DNA from: a virus
Length of the DNA stretch: 64,000 nucleotides
IMG/VR virus record: IMGVR_UViG_3300044701_003572
Span: 22,379 to 86,378 of that record
Direction: 5' to 3' (one strand)
Part shown: positions 7,840 through 16,905 of the stretch, piece after piece
Numbering within the stretch: position 1 is the first letter of the stretch
Layout: every line of letters starts with the position of its first letter
Made by a program: the position numbers and the translations under genes
Notes under the pieces: generated by a model
The model's database searches: none
The model's input: only the letters and a program-made list of their open reading frames with translations
Told to the model about the DNA's origin: nothing

Positions 7840-8310
7840 TTATATCTCCTTGAAGAATTCTTCTATTGGTAATTTGTATTTAACACTGTCTATCCTGTGT
7901 ACCCCTATCAAATAGAGTACATAACTAGCTACGCTCGAACCTCGCCCTACACCCCAGACTATATTGTTAGCACGAAGTGTGTCAACTATATATTTCATAG
8001 TTTTTAACATAGGAATCATATTGTATTTGGCAAATAATCTAAGTTCTTCAACTACTCGTTCTTTAGTTTCAGGAGTAGGGCAACGTTGGTATAACCAATC
8101 TAAAATATCCATCGTTTGGTATTTCTCTGGAATAAACCAATTTGATGGATCGATACTAGCTGGAGGGATTGGATAACTTAAATGCTCTTGATATACTCGA
8201 TCTATATATTTCTCGAGATCGTCAGAACAGAGACAATGGTCTAGGATTTCTGGACCATGTTTTAGTATGCCTTTGATTAATTGTTCTTCAGTGTTAATTT
8301 CAGTCCACAT
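7840..8310 (-). CDS. Short DnaE-like (C-family polymerase) fragment protein
   Basis: A 156-aa protein whose C-terminal half matches the palm region of bacterial DNA polymerase III alpha: a helix (LKTMKYIVDTLRANN), then WGVGRGSSVASYVLYLIGV, matching the GPGRGSxxGS nucleotide-handling motif, then IDSVKYKLPIEEFF, equivalent to the ITDIDPLxxxLLFERF block. It ends just where the PDFD catalytic aspartates should begin, so it cannot be an active polymerase alone. The N-terminal half is not recognisable. It is intact and embedded in an operon, which argues against a decaying pseudogene. It may have been repurposed. Confidence 0.7.
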   Translation of the reverse strand: MWTEINTEEQLIKGILKHGPEILDHCLCSDDLEKYIDRVYQEHLSYPIPPASIDPSNWFIPEKYQTMDILDWLYQRCPTPETKERVVEELRLFAKYNMIPMLKTMKYIVDTLRANNIVWGVGRGSSVASYVLYLIGVHRIDSVKYKLPIEEFFKEI

Positions 8311-8533
8311 TAATTAGTTGATCCAAGTCAGTATCAGTTTGTCCTTGATTTTTTCTAAGATATCTCTTAGACATCTCTTCTCTATATATTGTAACAAACG
8401 TACCTAATTGTGTCAACAGGTCAGTCTTACCTAATCTTGCTGCTGCGTGGTATTTTTTGGTAACTTCTAACAGCTTAGATTCTACTTCAGAATCCTTTAG
8501 ATCGGATAAGTCATTGACAAATGGATGAAACAT
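8300..8533 (-). CDS. Small conserved phage protein of unknown function
   Basis: A 77-aa helical, charged soluble protein starting MFHPFVNDLSDL. No enzyme motif is visible. It overlaps the DnaE-like gene by 11 bases and is preceded by the tail-block gene at one base distance. From memory similar proteins occur in marine T4-like phages; role unknown. Confidence 0.6.
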   Translation of the reverse strand: MFHPFVNDLSDLKDSEVESKLLEVTKKYHAAARLGKTDLLTQLGTFVTIYREEMSKRYLRKNQGQTDTDLDQLINVD

Positions 8534-8534
8534 A

Positions 8535-9149
8535 TTAACTAAAGCTACCTAGATAATTTAGGAAAATATTATCAGAATCGTGTTGCCAAACTTCTATAAT
8601 TACAGGATTGGTTTTTGATGTTAATGTAATTTGAGGACTAGCACCTACTACCGGAAAAGTAGCATTTTTCTTAAAAACAGTACCGCCTTCTGTGGTAAAG
8701 ATAATCGTTTTATTTTCCGTGGCTGCTGTATCCAAATATATCTCTAAGGTTATCTTGCCAACTCCTGATACAACATTAGTATCTGGATCGTCTAAGGTAG
8801 GAAAATTTCTAAATACTAGATTTGAGTTTTCTTGTATACTTACAATTTGATATTGTCCTTGCTCAAAATCTATTTCCCTATTAGCTGATGTTACAACTAT
8901 CTGTCGTTTTCTAGTGATAAAATTTTGAGTATAAGCTTCATTTAAGAGTTTATAGTTAAAGCTATTGTCAGTGTCTGTCTTAGCTGTATTTTCTAGTAAG
9001 TCAGACAGCTCTCTATTAGCTTCGTAGAGTCCGTTATAAATGGTATCAAAGTTATCTCTAAATGTCTGTGTGTCGTTGTCCTGTCCTGCTACAGGAAAGT
9101 TCACATCAATATTATAAATGACTCTGCTGGTTGTTAGTCTTTCTGTCAT
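8535..9149 (-). CDS. Tail-fibre-associated structural protein
   Basis: A 204-aa protein. The N-terminus has a helix with NFDTIYNGLYEANRELSDLL, resembling the short NF..LY module at the start of the neighbouring fibre proteins, followed by a beta-rich region to the end. It overlaps the large Ig-like protein gene by four bases and is the last gene of the leftward fibre block. I infer a virion role from composition and position. No enzymatic motif is seen. Confidence 0.6.
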   Translation of the reverse strand: MTERLTTSRVIYNIDVNFPVAGQDNDTQTFRDNFDTIYNGLYEANRELSDLLENTAKTDTDNSFNYKLLNEAYTQNFITRKRQIVVTSANREIDFEQGQYQIVSIQENSNLVFRNFPTLDDPDTNVVSGVGKITLEIYLDTAATENKTIIFTTEGGTVFKKNATFPVVGASPQITLTSKTNPVIIEVWQHDSDNIFLNYLGSFS

Positions 9150-11908
9150 GGTAATTTTTCTCCGCGTTGTGGGAACGCAAGGTATTTATTCTCTATCTCA
9201 CCCTCTAAAACGTCAATTAGATAACGATCAGCTGTGAAATCTATTTTTTTGAAATCAAAGCCATTGGCTTTAATTCTGCTAATAATATAGTCCGCTCTAC
9301 CCGATTTAGCATAGCAAAGTACTAGAGCTTTTGTATAACCTAGCTCTACCGGTGAAGTAATTTGAGTAGAACGCATCCAAAGAGGTAAAAAATCTCTATC
9401 TCGATCTCCAACTGATCTAATTCGCTTCCTCATATTTTTTATTGAATTTGGAAATAACCGCTGATGATCACTGTCGCTGACAAACGGTATGTCGCTGTCT
9501 ACTTTAATAGCATCATAGCTAATAAGCACTTTGCTGTTTATGTTATCGGGTAAGTTAATAGTGTCGCTGATACTAATTCCGCCTTCTTCAAATTCATCTA
9601 CAATTTCTACATATATTGCTTCGTAGACAACTTCTTGAGTAGTAGGATCTTTAGCCAGGGCCTTTTTTATTTCACCGAACCTAATCTGTTTTCTATAATG
9701 ATTTCTGCTCATTGCCTGCACAAACTTTACCGCATCTACACTTTCTATCCCTGCAAACACCAATACTTTTATTTCCGATTGAACTCCGAAATTAGAATCA
9801 CCGTACCTATAGATATCTTCTATTTTGAAAATATTGGCATCCGTGATAAAGTTAAACCAATTCAATCTATTTAACTTGGACTGCAAAGCGACCATGTATA
9901 GGTTGGCAAATGTTTTTTGATTATCGGCTACAACAGTAATAGAAAATTCTTTGATAGATTCGGCGTAATTGGCTGTATCCCTGGCTTTAACTCTGAAAGT
10001 AAATTTCTTATCAAAAGTCGTAGTCTCATCATCGAATGTAGTGGTGTAAGCACGTGATCCTGTAGAACTATCTTCGTTGACATTTATACTATCAGTACGT
10101 TCGTAGAATCGAGTAAGACCAGTAATGCCGTTGTTTATATCACCGAATTGTCTAACCTTACCAACTATTAACCCAGTACCTAGTAAGTTTAATCCTGGAG
10201 GTAAATTGCCGCTGACTAATTCATAGATCGCTAAATTTCCGTATAATAAACTATTTGCTATTAATTGTTTTCTGCTAGGCTGATTAGGTTTAATAGTTCC
10301 TAAATCGCCGTCAGTAACCCATTCGATAGCACTTTCTATTTCTCCTATGATATCTATAGTAAATGTTTTTTCTGCTGTAGAAACACCTAATCGCCAGTAG
10401 TCTGTCGAAACGTCCGGAATTTGATTTTGATTATCTGAAATAGCCACATAGATAAAACCTTCGTACCTTACAGATTCACCTTCGAAATACGTAGAAGTCC
10501 CGTCCCAGTCTCCTTGAAGAGTTGATTCTGTAAGGTCAGCAGGGAAATTTACAGCCAACATTGTGAATTTATAAGTCTTGGTAACTGCTGACTGATAAGG
10601 AATCTTACCCGCTAGGTCACCTGATAGACTATCTAATGTTAATCCAGGAGGAAATATACTGTCTGTTTCTTTCTCAGTTACAGTCCAGTAGGACGGACTG
10701 GGAGCCGTGAATTTTCCTAGCTGTGTGTTTATTAATTCGTTTGACCAATAGGAGCCTTCTATCGGAGTTTGATTCAAATGATTTGAAATACAAACCCAGG
10801 TTAATCTGTTATAAATTACAGCATCCCCTACTTTGTAATTAATGACACTCGACCAATTACCTTTTAGGTTATAAGTGAATTTAGGCAATATGTCTGAAAT
10901 TTCGTATTTCCCGTCAGTGATGGTTTCCCCAGTTTCTTTTAAGATGTAAGTACCAGGATTAGTATCAGATTTATAATAAACTATAGTTCCAGTGAATTCA
11001 GCAGGATCGTATACATCTAAGAAAATTGTTAGATAATTATTAGCCCTTCTACGACCAAGATACCCTGGAGTGATCCATTGAGGTACACGGTCTCCTGCTG
11101 AGTCTGCTCTGAATAGATTAGTATCTACTTGAACTATGCTGTTGTCTGCTCTAAGAAATTCTTCAGTTACTACATAAATTTTAAAAAGTCTTCGAATTTC
11201 ATTGCGCCCATCTGTTGCAGAAACTACAAAAGCGTATGGTCGACTGATACGTCTTGGAGCTCTAACTGGTTCATTATAATCAAAAGTTACGGCATCATAA
11301 AAGTAACTATCAAATCCGTTAGACCTAGCTTGGGGAACATCTAACGGTAGCACATCAAATGCGCTGGTATCGTAGGCGCCTGTAGGGTTTTCGCTATATT
11401 CTACAGCGAAGATAGGATCAGTAAATCCGTATATTCTTCCTTCAGCGGTAAGAGTCAATCCGGGAGGTAGTTCCCCACCATTAGGAATTAGATAGTATTC
11501 TAAGCTATCTCCGGCTATTTCGTCAGTGTCTCTGGCTTCTAATTGAAAATCAATATAGCTGTTATCTAAAGCATAGTAAGCTTCGCCTTGTCCAACCTGT
11601 AGAAATCCTTCCTCAGTAATCCATCGGGGTGCGTCTGAGCCATCTATAGATATAGAAAATGTTCTATCTTCAAGATCGGAAGAATCTCTAGCTCTGATTA
11701 CAAATCTACTTTCTGTAAATTTTCTTACTTCTGTGGGAGTTCCAACAATAGCAGATCCGCTAAGTCGTAGACCTCGTGGCAATGATCCTGAAATCACTTC
11801 AAACGATACAGCTCCAACATCTGATGATGCCTGTAATTGTACAGATATTGTCTGTCGTTCTTGAAAAGTTCCTAAACTGCCAGCTGCCGTTGTCCAGGAT
11901 ATGGTCAT
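9146..11908 (-). CDS. Large structural protein with Ig-like (He_PIG) repeats
   Basis: A 920-aa beta-rich protein. At least four segments carry the putative-Ig signature LPxGLxL...G.I.G: near residues 43, 148, 420 and 555. Two further segments have the pattern W-x-Y-x-GD-x-V-x-Y typical of small carbohydrate-binding modules (near residues 350 and 470). Phage proteins of this kind sit on tails or baseplates and bind cell-surface glycans. The C-terminal 250 residues lack the repeats and look mixed alpha/beta. There is no transmembrane or signal segment. It is in the middle of the tail-fibre block, with a four-base overlap to the downstream gene. Confidence 0.78.
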   Translation of the reverse strand: MTISWTTAAGSLGTFQERQTISVQLQASSDVGAVSFEVISGSLPRGLRLSGSAIVGTPTEVRKFTESRFVIRARDSSDLEDRTFSISIDGSDAPRWITEEGFLQVGQGEAYYALDNSYIDFQLEARDTDEIAGDSLEYYLIPNGGELPPGLTLTAEGRIYGFTDPIFAVEYSENPTGAYDTSAFDVLPLDVPQARSNGFDSYFYDAVTFDYNEPVRAPRRISRPYAFVVSATDGRNEIRRLFKIYVVTEEFLRADNSIVQVDTNLFRADSAGDRVPQWITPGYLGRRRANNYLTIFLDVYDPAEFTGTIVYYKSDTNPGTYILKETGETITDGKYEISDILPKFTYNLKGNWSSVINYKVGDAVIYNRLTWVCISNHLNQTPIEGSYWSNELINTQLGKFTAPSPSYWTVTEKETDSIFPPGLTLDSLSGDLAGKIPYQSAVTKTYKFTMLAVNFPADLTESTLQGDWDGTSTYFEGESVRYEGFIYVAISDNQNQIPDVSTDYWRLGVSTAEKTFTIDIIGEIESAIEWVTDGDLGTIKPNQPSRKQLIANSLLYGNLAIYELVSGNLPPGLNLLGTGLIVGKVRQFGDINNGITGLTRFYERTDSINVNEDSSTGSRAYTTTFDDETTTFDKKFTFRVKARDTANYAESIKEFSITVVADNQKTFANLYMVALQSKLNRLNWFNFITDANIFKIEDIYRYGDSNFGVQSEIKVLVFAGIESVDAVKFVQAMSRNHYRKQIRFGEIKKALAKDPTTQEVVYEAIYVEIVDEFEEGGISISDTINLPDNINSKVLISYDAIKVDSDIPFVSDSDHQRLFPNSIKNMRKRIRSVGDRDRDFLPLWMRSTQITSPVELGYTKALVLCYAKSGRADYIISRIKANGFDFKKIDFTADRYLIDVLEGEIENKYLAFPQRGEKLP

Positions 11909-11917
11909 TAATACTCC

Positions 11918-12508
11918 TTAGATCAACGGTGCTGCGACCGTTCCGAAATCTACAGATATCCTACTAGGAATTGGAACAGTTCCGAAATCAATATTAGATG
12001 CAGATAAATTAAATTGCACGACACTGTCGTAGTCGTTGGACACTGGTCCAAAATCAACATTTCTTAAAATGTTAGTTACTGGTAAGTCAGTATCTATAGT
12101 GATAACATTGTTTGCAGCGGTAACACTTATATTATTACCACCTTGCATGGTTAAAACTGTGTTTGCCGAGACGCTAGTTCCGCTAGGTACTGCAGATGCT
12201 ATACCGCTTTCAGTTATAACTTTGGTAAATGCATCTGGAGTGTTATTTGAAATTACAACAGTATCTGAAGTTGATGAAAGTAAGATCTTGTTATTTCCAG
12301 CAATTAATTTTTTAAATTCTAGATTAAGACCATTCTTTTGTTTAAAAATGCCTTCACCGTTTACAGTTTCTGGTATGTTTTTTCCTGTAACCGATAGTTC
12401 TGCATCTAATGACGAGAAGTTTGCATTGACCTTTTGAAACGCTGACCGTAGATCATCGCCTAGGCCATCATTTACCACGTTTCCGATATTAATTGTTTGT
12501 ATAGTCAT
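11918..12508 (-). CDS. Short tail-fibre protein with shared N-terminal module
   Basis: A 196-aa protein. Residues 3-34 carry the module found at the start of several neighbouring genes (INIG...NDGLGDDLRSAFQKVNANFSSL). The remainder is rich in Thr, Ser, Asn and Val and probably forms beta structure. The C-terminus repeats a short DFGTV/DFGPV phrase three times. The shared module suggests attachment to the same tail site as its larger paralogues. A late-type TAAATA element lies 18 bases upstream. Confidence 0.72.
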   Translation of the reverse strand: MTIQTINIGNVVNDGLGDDLRSAFQKVNANFSSLDAELSVTGKNIPETVNGEGIFKQKNGLNLEFKKLIAGNNKILLSSTSDTVVISNNTPDAFTKVITESGIASAVPSGTSVSANTVLTMQGGNNISVTAANNVITIDTDLPVTNILRNVDFGPVSNDYDSVVQFNLSASNIDFGTVPIPSRISVDFGTVAAPLI

Positions 12509-12526
12509 AACACGCTCTCTTTAGTA

Positions 12527-12532
12527 TATTTA
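12527..12532 (-). promoter_or_regulatory. Late-promoter-like TAAATA element
   Basis: The minus strand reads GGGTAAATATACT, 18 bases before the ATG at 12508, in one of the few gaps inside the fibre block. Confidence 0.4.
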
Positions 12533-12542
12533 CCCTATTGTA

Positions 12543-13631
12543 TTATCTTACCCAATACCAAATAACGCCCGGGCTACCGCCATCTTGGATTGTGGCCAAC
12601 CACGGTGCTGGTTCCCATCCGCCACACGAGATCAATGTTCCCCACCAACCGCCACGGAATCCATCTGTGGTCAACCAACCGTGATTGATACCAATGCCTA
12701 CCCAAGGCATACGTGCTTCCATAGCATCGTAATGATAATCCCACGTTTTATCATTGTAACCAAAGCGAGCTAGTTCTGTAATGTTCTTGCGCCAGCCAGG
12801 TGTACCTAAATGTTCATCACCCATGTCAGCACTTTCATGAGTTTGAGTAAATGAGTATGCTTCGTTGGCAGTCCAAGCACCGCCCAGTGATCCGTGTTCG
12901 CGAGCAGTGATCATAAAATCAAATCCTGTCTCTGCACGTTTGATCTTGTTAGCCCAACTTAATATGCTGTAGTTTTGTTCAACTGAACGATTGTTGTATG
13001 CAGCCAGTTGAGTAGGGCAAGTGGTAGCGTTGCGACTAAACACTTGTTCTTCTGTCCAGTTACTAATAGAATTTTGTAAAATCAATGTCCAACCACCACC
13101 AAGTGTAGTCATATCACAATAGACTTGGAACGGATCGCCATTATTGATTGCGTCATTCTGTATCCAGTATACACTATCTTCACTGTCCGGGTAGTCTTGT
13201 TTGATCTGCCACGCACTAGTGCTGTATTCTTCTCTAGTCTTGCCGTTAGGTACGCCTAATGCTTGATTACGTGCTATAAGTTCTGCCTTTTCACGTGCTA
13301 GAATAGTCTGTTCTTCTGTGCGTATTGCGGCAACTAATGCTGTACGATCAGTAATGCTTAATGTTTCGTAATAATCTAAAACAGTTTCGTTGTCTACAAC
13401 TGCGTCAGTGTTGTTGATGGTATCCGCATTTTGCAAAGAGTCGTGTAGCGTATCAAAGTTTTCATTGACAGTATTGATAACTTCGACTAGTGGATTAGCA
13501 GGATGTAAATCTTTTAGTTCTAATTTCTTAAATGTCATAGGATTCTCAAAGTTTTCGTTAACCGTATTAATAACTTCAACTAACGGATTAGCAGGATGTA
13601 AGTCGTAGAGTTCTATTTTCTTAACGGACAC
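12543..13631 (-). CDS. Fibre protein with fibrinogen-like lectin domain
   Basis: A 362-aa protein. Residues 4-61 are a tandem duplication of a 31-residue unit (DLHPANPLVEVINTVNENF twice) related to the N-terminal module of neighbouring fibres. A helical linker follows to about residue 130. From about 140 to the end is a domain with YWIQNDA...PFQVYCDMTTLGGGWTLI, the hallmark of fibrinogen-C-terminal/intelectin-type domains, and many Trp and Gly residues after it. In animals these domains bind sugars or acetylated groups through calcium. Here it is probably a receptor-binding tip recognising host surface glycans. It lies among the tail fibre genes. Confidence 0.78.
   Translation of the reverse strand: MSVKKIELYDLHPANPLVEVINTVNENFENPMTFKKLELKDLHPANPLVEVINTVNENFDTLHDSLQNADTINNTDAVVDNETVLDYYETLSITDRTALVAAIRTEEQTILAREKAELIARNQALGVPNGKTREEYSTSAWQIKQDYPDSEDSVYWIQNDAINNGDPFQVYCDMTTLGGGWTLILQNSISNWTEEQVFSRNATTCPTQLAAYNNRSVEQNYSILSWANKIKRAETGFDFMITAREHGSLGGAWTANEAYSFTQTHESADMGDEHLGTPGWRKNITELARFGYNDKTWDYHYDAMEARMPWVGIGINHGWLTTDGFRGGWWGTLISCGGWEPAPWLATIQDGGSPGVIWYWVR
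13449..13622 (-). repeat. Tandem 93-bp in-frame duplication
   Basis: Codons 4-30 (13542-13622) and 35-61 (13449-13529) encode nearly identical peptides 31 residues apart, but the two DNA copies differ at many third codon positions. The duplication is therefore old and kept at protein level by selection. Confidence 0.85.
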
Positions 13632-13642
13632 AGTATTTCCTT

Positions 13643-14779
13643 TTACCAGCTAGTGCCAGTCCACGCTACACGGACCCAAATGTCAGTGGTGTTATTAACG
13701 TAGTTTTGTTTACAATAGTATATGTACGGGTCAGTGAATACCACCATTCCTTCTAGGTCTCCGGCAGCACCATAACTGTGTTCTGGCACAGTTCCATTGG
13801 GGAATATCATCCTGCCGTCAGGAGAAAATGTAAAAGTAGTACTGCCTAAAAGTGTTTGTGCAATAATCTCGGTAGTACCGTCGGAATTTATTAAAATTCC
13901 TCCTAGCGGCTCGAGTAATGGGCCATCTGCACCGGCGGCTCTCAACTGTATATATTTGTTAGAGGCACCCCAGATATTGGTATTACCAGCGACATCGCTT
14001 TCTACTCGGACTCCGCTAGGAAATGTTAGACTACCGTCATTGTCATCAAAGTGCCAAGGATACGATGGTGTGCCTATCGTAAGTATTCCGCCGGAAGCCG
14101 GCGAAAGACCAAGACCACCGGAAGTTGATATAACACTACCGCCTGGGAGTGTCAGTCCACCGTAACTATCAAATGTCCAAGACTTTAGTGTAGTTAGTGC
14201 ATTAGTATTAACCACAACAGAGTCAGATGATGTAATTGCCACGGCTCCATTAGCAGATGCTATTTCAGCGCCTTGGATAATGATATTTTCACCAGATGCT
14301 ACTGTTGGAAAAGTCACATATGGATTAGCACCACCAGTTAATACTACCTCCTTAGCACCAACTGCTAATTTATCAGTTGAAGAAACTAATGTGCCGTTGA
14401 CTGTTAATTGCCCGCTACCGTTTACACTTAGGGGAGTTTCACCTAGATAGATAGTGTTGTTGCTGACATATAAACTCTTCCAAGGTTTAGCAGCACTACC
14501 TAAGTTACCACCGAGAGCAGTCTGTGGAACAACATCCCCGCCTACATTTAAGTCGCTAGTAACAGTAACAGCCTGGTCAATGGTGATCGCTGAACTGTCT
14601 GTGGTGCTGATAGTGCTGCCGGTAAATTCAAATGCGCCAATATTTAAAGGAGCAACATCTAATCCTAGTGCTGTATAAAGTTCAGTGAAGTTGGCATTTA
14701 CTTTTTGGAACGCAGCACGTAGGCTATCACCTTGTTTATCATTTGATGTTATGCCTACGTTAATTGTTTGCTTAGTCAT
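13643..14779 (-). CDS. Tail-fibre protein with shared N-terminal module
   Basis: A 378-aa protein that starts with the common module (INVGITSNDKQGDSLRAAF then QKVNANFTELY, residues 5-36). The central part is beta-rich with many short Thr/Val/Gly segments such as GGNLGSAAKPWKSLYVSNNT, typical of phage fibre shafts. The C-terminal 40 residues (MVVFTDPYIYYCKQNYV... WVRVAW) look like a small compact tip. It probably forms part of a trimeric fibre. It is 11 bases from its downstream neighbour, which starts with a variant of the same module. Confidence 0.75.
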   Translation of the reverse strand: MTKQTINVGITSNDKQGDSLRAAFQKVNANFTELYTALGLDVAPLNIGAFEFTGSTISTTDSSAITIDQAVTVTSDLNVGGDVVPQTALGGNLGSAAKPWKSLYVSNNTIYLGETPLSVNGSGQLTVNGTLVSSTDKLAVGAKEVVLTGGANPYVTFPTVASGENIIIQGAEIASANGAVAITSSDSVVVNTNALTTLKSWTFDSYGGLTLPGGSVISTSGGLGLSPASGGILTIGTPSYPWHFDDNDGSLTFPSGVRVESDVAGNTNIWGASNKYIQLRAAGADGPLLEPLGGILINSDGTTEIIAQTLLGSTTFTFSPDGRMIFPNGTVPEHSYGAAGDLEGMVVFTDPYIYYCKQNYVNNTTDIWVRVAWTGTSW

Positions 14780-14790
14780 TTATACGCCCC

Positions 14791-16905
14791 TTATGCCAAC
14801 GCTGCTATTGCTGATTGGAATGCAGCATAACTGCCAGCTGCCGCCACCAATACTTTTAATTCTGCTATACTAATCGCAGCACCAGTTTGATACCTAGAAT
14901 CGGGGAATTGAATTTGACCGTTAGTATCAAACACCCATTCTTTCTGTGTTGGTCCAACTCCAGTAACAACTCCCACAACTCGATTTGATGTTAATGTAAC
15001 TGATTCTGTTCCAGCCCCAGAATATATAGAAATGCCAGTGTCTTTAGCCCAGTTGGAGTAAATGTTTAGCTCTTCGTTAACACCTTCTATTTCTGCAATA
15101 GCTAATCTTTTCTCAAGAATTAAATTATCTTTGAGTGTGATATTACCGTCAACTGTGATTGAAGTTTGGAATATAACTGGACTGTCAAACTGGATGGCAC
15201 TGGAATCACTAGTCGAAACAGTGCTGCCTATAAATTCCAATACACTGCTTGAAAATAGTTCGCTGGTAGCTGTGTCATACATCAATGGTCGACCGTTGCC
15301 GGACGATCGTATTGGATTAACAAAGAATCCTGCAGCCGCAGCTTCTACTGCAACACCGCTGGCATTAAGTACAATTGAACTGGCATTTTGATTAGTAAAG
15401 CCTGCTCGGTATCCAATAGCGATTGAGTAGGCACCTTGATTAGTTTGACCAGCACTCCATCCTATGGCCACTGCTGAAGTACCTTGTGTAATCTGTGCAG
15501 CGGTATAACCTAGTGCAATTGAACCTGCGCCCTGAGTAGTTTGACCAGCAGTATAACCCATAGCAATTGAATTACTTCCTTGCGTATTATAACCTGCTGT
15601 AGGACCAATAGCTATTGATTGCGAGCCTTGTGATATTTCTCCAGCAATGTGTCCTATTGCTACTCCGTAGGTACCCTGCGAAGTTTTACCAGCTTCAAAT
15701 CCAATAGCCACTGCACCTTGGCCTTGCGTAGTTGTGCCAGCCTGATAACCAATTGCTGTTGCCCATTGTCCTTGTGTAGCACTTCCTGCAAGATAGCCAA
15801 CAGCTACAGCTAATGTCCCTTGTGTGGTTTTCCCTGCTTCTTGACCAATAGCTATTGAATACGTACTTTGGGAAGTTTTGCCAGCATCACTACCTAATGC
15901 AATTTGAGATTCTACTGTTCGTAGTGTTGTGGCTGAAACATTGCCGTAAATGTAATTGCTGACAGCATCAACTAAGATTGAACTGTCATCGCCGAACACT
16001 GACCCTTTGAGATCAAAACTTGTAGTAGATGAGATAGTGATCGTATCAGTACCAGGAACAGTAGTGATAAAAATATTTGTACCTGCTGTTAAAGTAAGAG
16101 TATCTTCACGAACCTCAGCAACCACAGAACTTTGTCCAGTGACTGCTATAGTTCTAAAACCAAACGTGTCCGGTAAATCGTTAGTAATCGTTACAGCACC
16201 TGTGCCTCCTACTGGACTGATTGAAATACCTGTACCTGCTGCGATACTGGTTACTCCTAGGTTAGTCAGTGTTACCTGACCCCTACCACCTGTTAGTGTT
16301 CCGCTAATTCCTATCTGTCCTGCAGTACCTACAAGCTGTGTGACACCTAAATTAGTTAATGTAACATTACCTTTGCCAGTACCGCTAACTCCTATTTCAT
16401 TAGCAGTGCCGTTAAGTTGCGTTACACCATTGTTAACAAACGTAACAGTATCTGTTGTGGCGTTGGTTGTGATATTGATATCTGTGCCAGCAAATGTAAC
16501 GGTATCAGTGTAGTTGTCTGCTGATACAGTAGTTTGACCGCTGACCGCGATGTTTTTAAAACTTGCTTCTGCAGGATTTTTTATTAATTCACCGCCTACT
16601 GTTGATCCTGCAGGAAGATTAACAGCAGCGCCATCTGGGCTAAAAACCACTGCTCCACCTATATCGATACCGTCTGTGGTAAGATACAGTGCTTTCCATC
16701 TGTTGTCACTAGATCCTAGAAAAAATGCTCCTGATGTATTTGGACTTAAGTTACCTGCTAGGTTTTCTAAATCTACAGCACCGGAACTACCGCCGGATAT
16801 AGTCAAATATAGTTCAGTGAAATTTGCATTAATTTTATCAAATGCATCGCTGACAGAGCTCCACAGTATAGGAGCCGAACCAGGAGTTATATTTTGTTGT
16901 GCCAT
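14791..16905 (-). CDS. Tail fibre with YadA-head-like repeats
   Basis: A 704-aa protein. Residues 12-36 hold a degenerate copy of the shared module (VSDAFDKINANFTELYLTI). A beta-rich shaft follows. Residues about 334-509 are eleven tandem 16-residue repeats of the form SIAIGxxAGxTTQGxx, the sequence signature of the left-handed beta-roll of trimeric autotransporter (YadA) heads and haemagglutinin repeats. A C-terminal part contains GAAISIAELKVLVAAAGSYA. Such proteins are trimeric adhesins, and in a phage this would be a receptor-binding fibre. Its start overlaps the stop of the 2527-aa gene by one base. Confidence 0.8.
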   Translation of the reverse strand: MAQQNITPGSAPILWSSVSDAFDKINANFTELYLTISGGSSGAVDLENLAGNLSPNTSGAFFLGSSDNRWKALYLTTDGIDIGGAVVFSPDGAAVNLPAGSTVGGELIKNPAEASFKNIAVSGQTTVSADNYTDTVTFAGTDINITTNATTDTVTFVNNGVTQLNGTANEIGVSGTGKGNVTLTNLGVTQLVGTAGQIGISGTLTGGRGQVTLTNLGVTSIAAGTGISISPVGGTGAVTITNDLPDTFGFRTIAVTGQSSVVAEVREDTLTLTAGTNIFITTVPGTDTITISSTTSFDLKGSVFGDDSSILVDAVSNYIYGNVSATTLRTVESQIALGSDAGKTSQSTYSIAIGQEAGKTTQGTLAVAVGYLAGSATQGQWATAIGYQAGTTTQGQGAVAIGFEAGKTSQGTYGVAIGHIAGEISQGSQSIAIGPTAGYNTQGSNSIAMGYTAGQTTQGAGSIALGYTAAQITQGTSAVAIGWSAGQTNQGAYSIAIGYRAGFTNQNASSIVLNASGVAVEAAAAGFFVNPIRSSGNGRPLMYDTATSELFSSSVLEFIGSTVSTSDSSAIQFDSPVIFQTSITVDGNITLKDNLILEKRLAIAEIEGVNEELNIYSNWAKDTGISIYSGAGTESVTLTSNRVVGVVTGVGPTQKEWVFDTNGQIQFPDSRYQTGAAISIAELKVLVAAAGSYAAFQSAIAALA
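15379..15906 (-). repeat. Eleven 48-bp repeats encoding YadA-like head units
   Basis: Eleven in-frame 48-base units each encode (S/A)(I/V)A(I/V/L)G-x-x-AG-x-(T/S)-(T/S)-QG-x-x. They vary at synonymous and variable positions. Copy number is likely to change by recombination between strains, and short-read assembly may miscount it. Confidence 0.85.

Noticed and set aside
7840-8310. Calling the DnaE-like gene a pseudogene
   Set aside because: It has a clean start and stop, sits within an operon with tight spacing and shows no frameshift, so it is treated as an intact short gene.
13797-16279. Open frames on the plus strand inside the fibre genes (for example 13797-14165 and 15956-16279)
   Set aside because: They are mirror frames produced by Thr/Val/Gly-rich repeats, with no ribosome sites or independent protein features.
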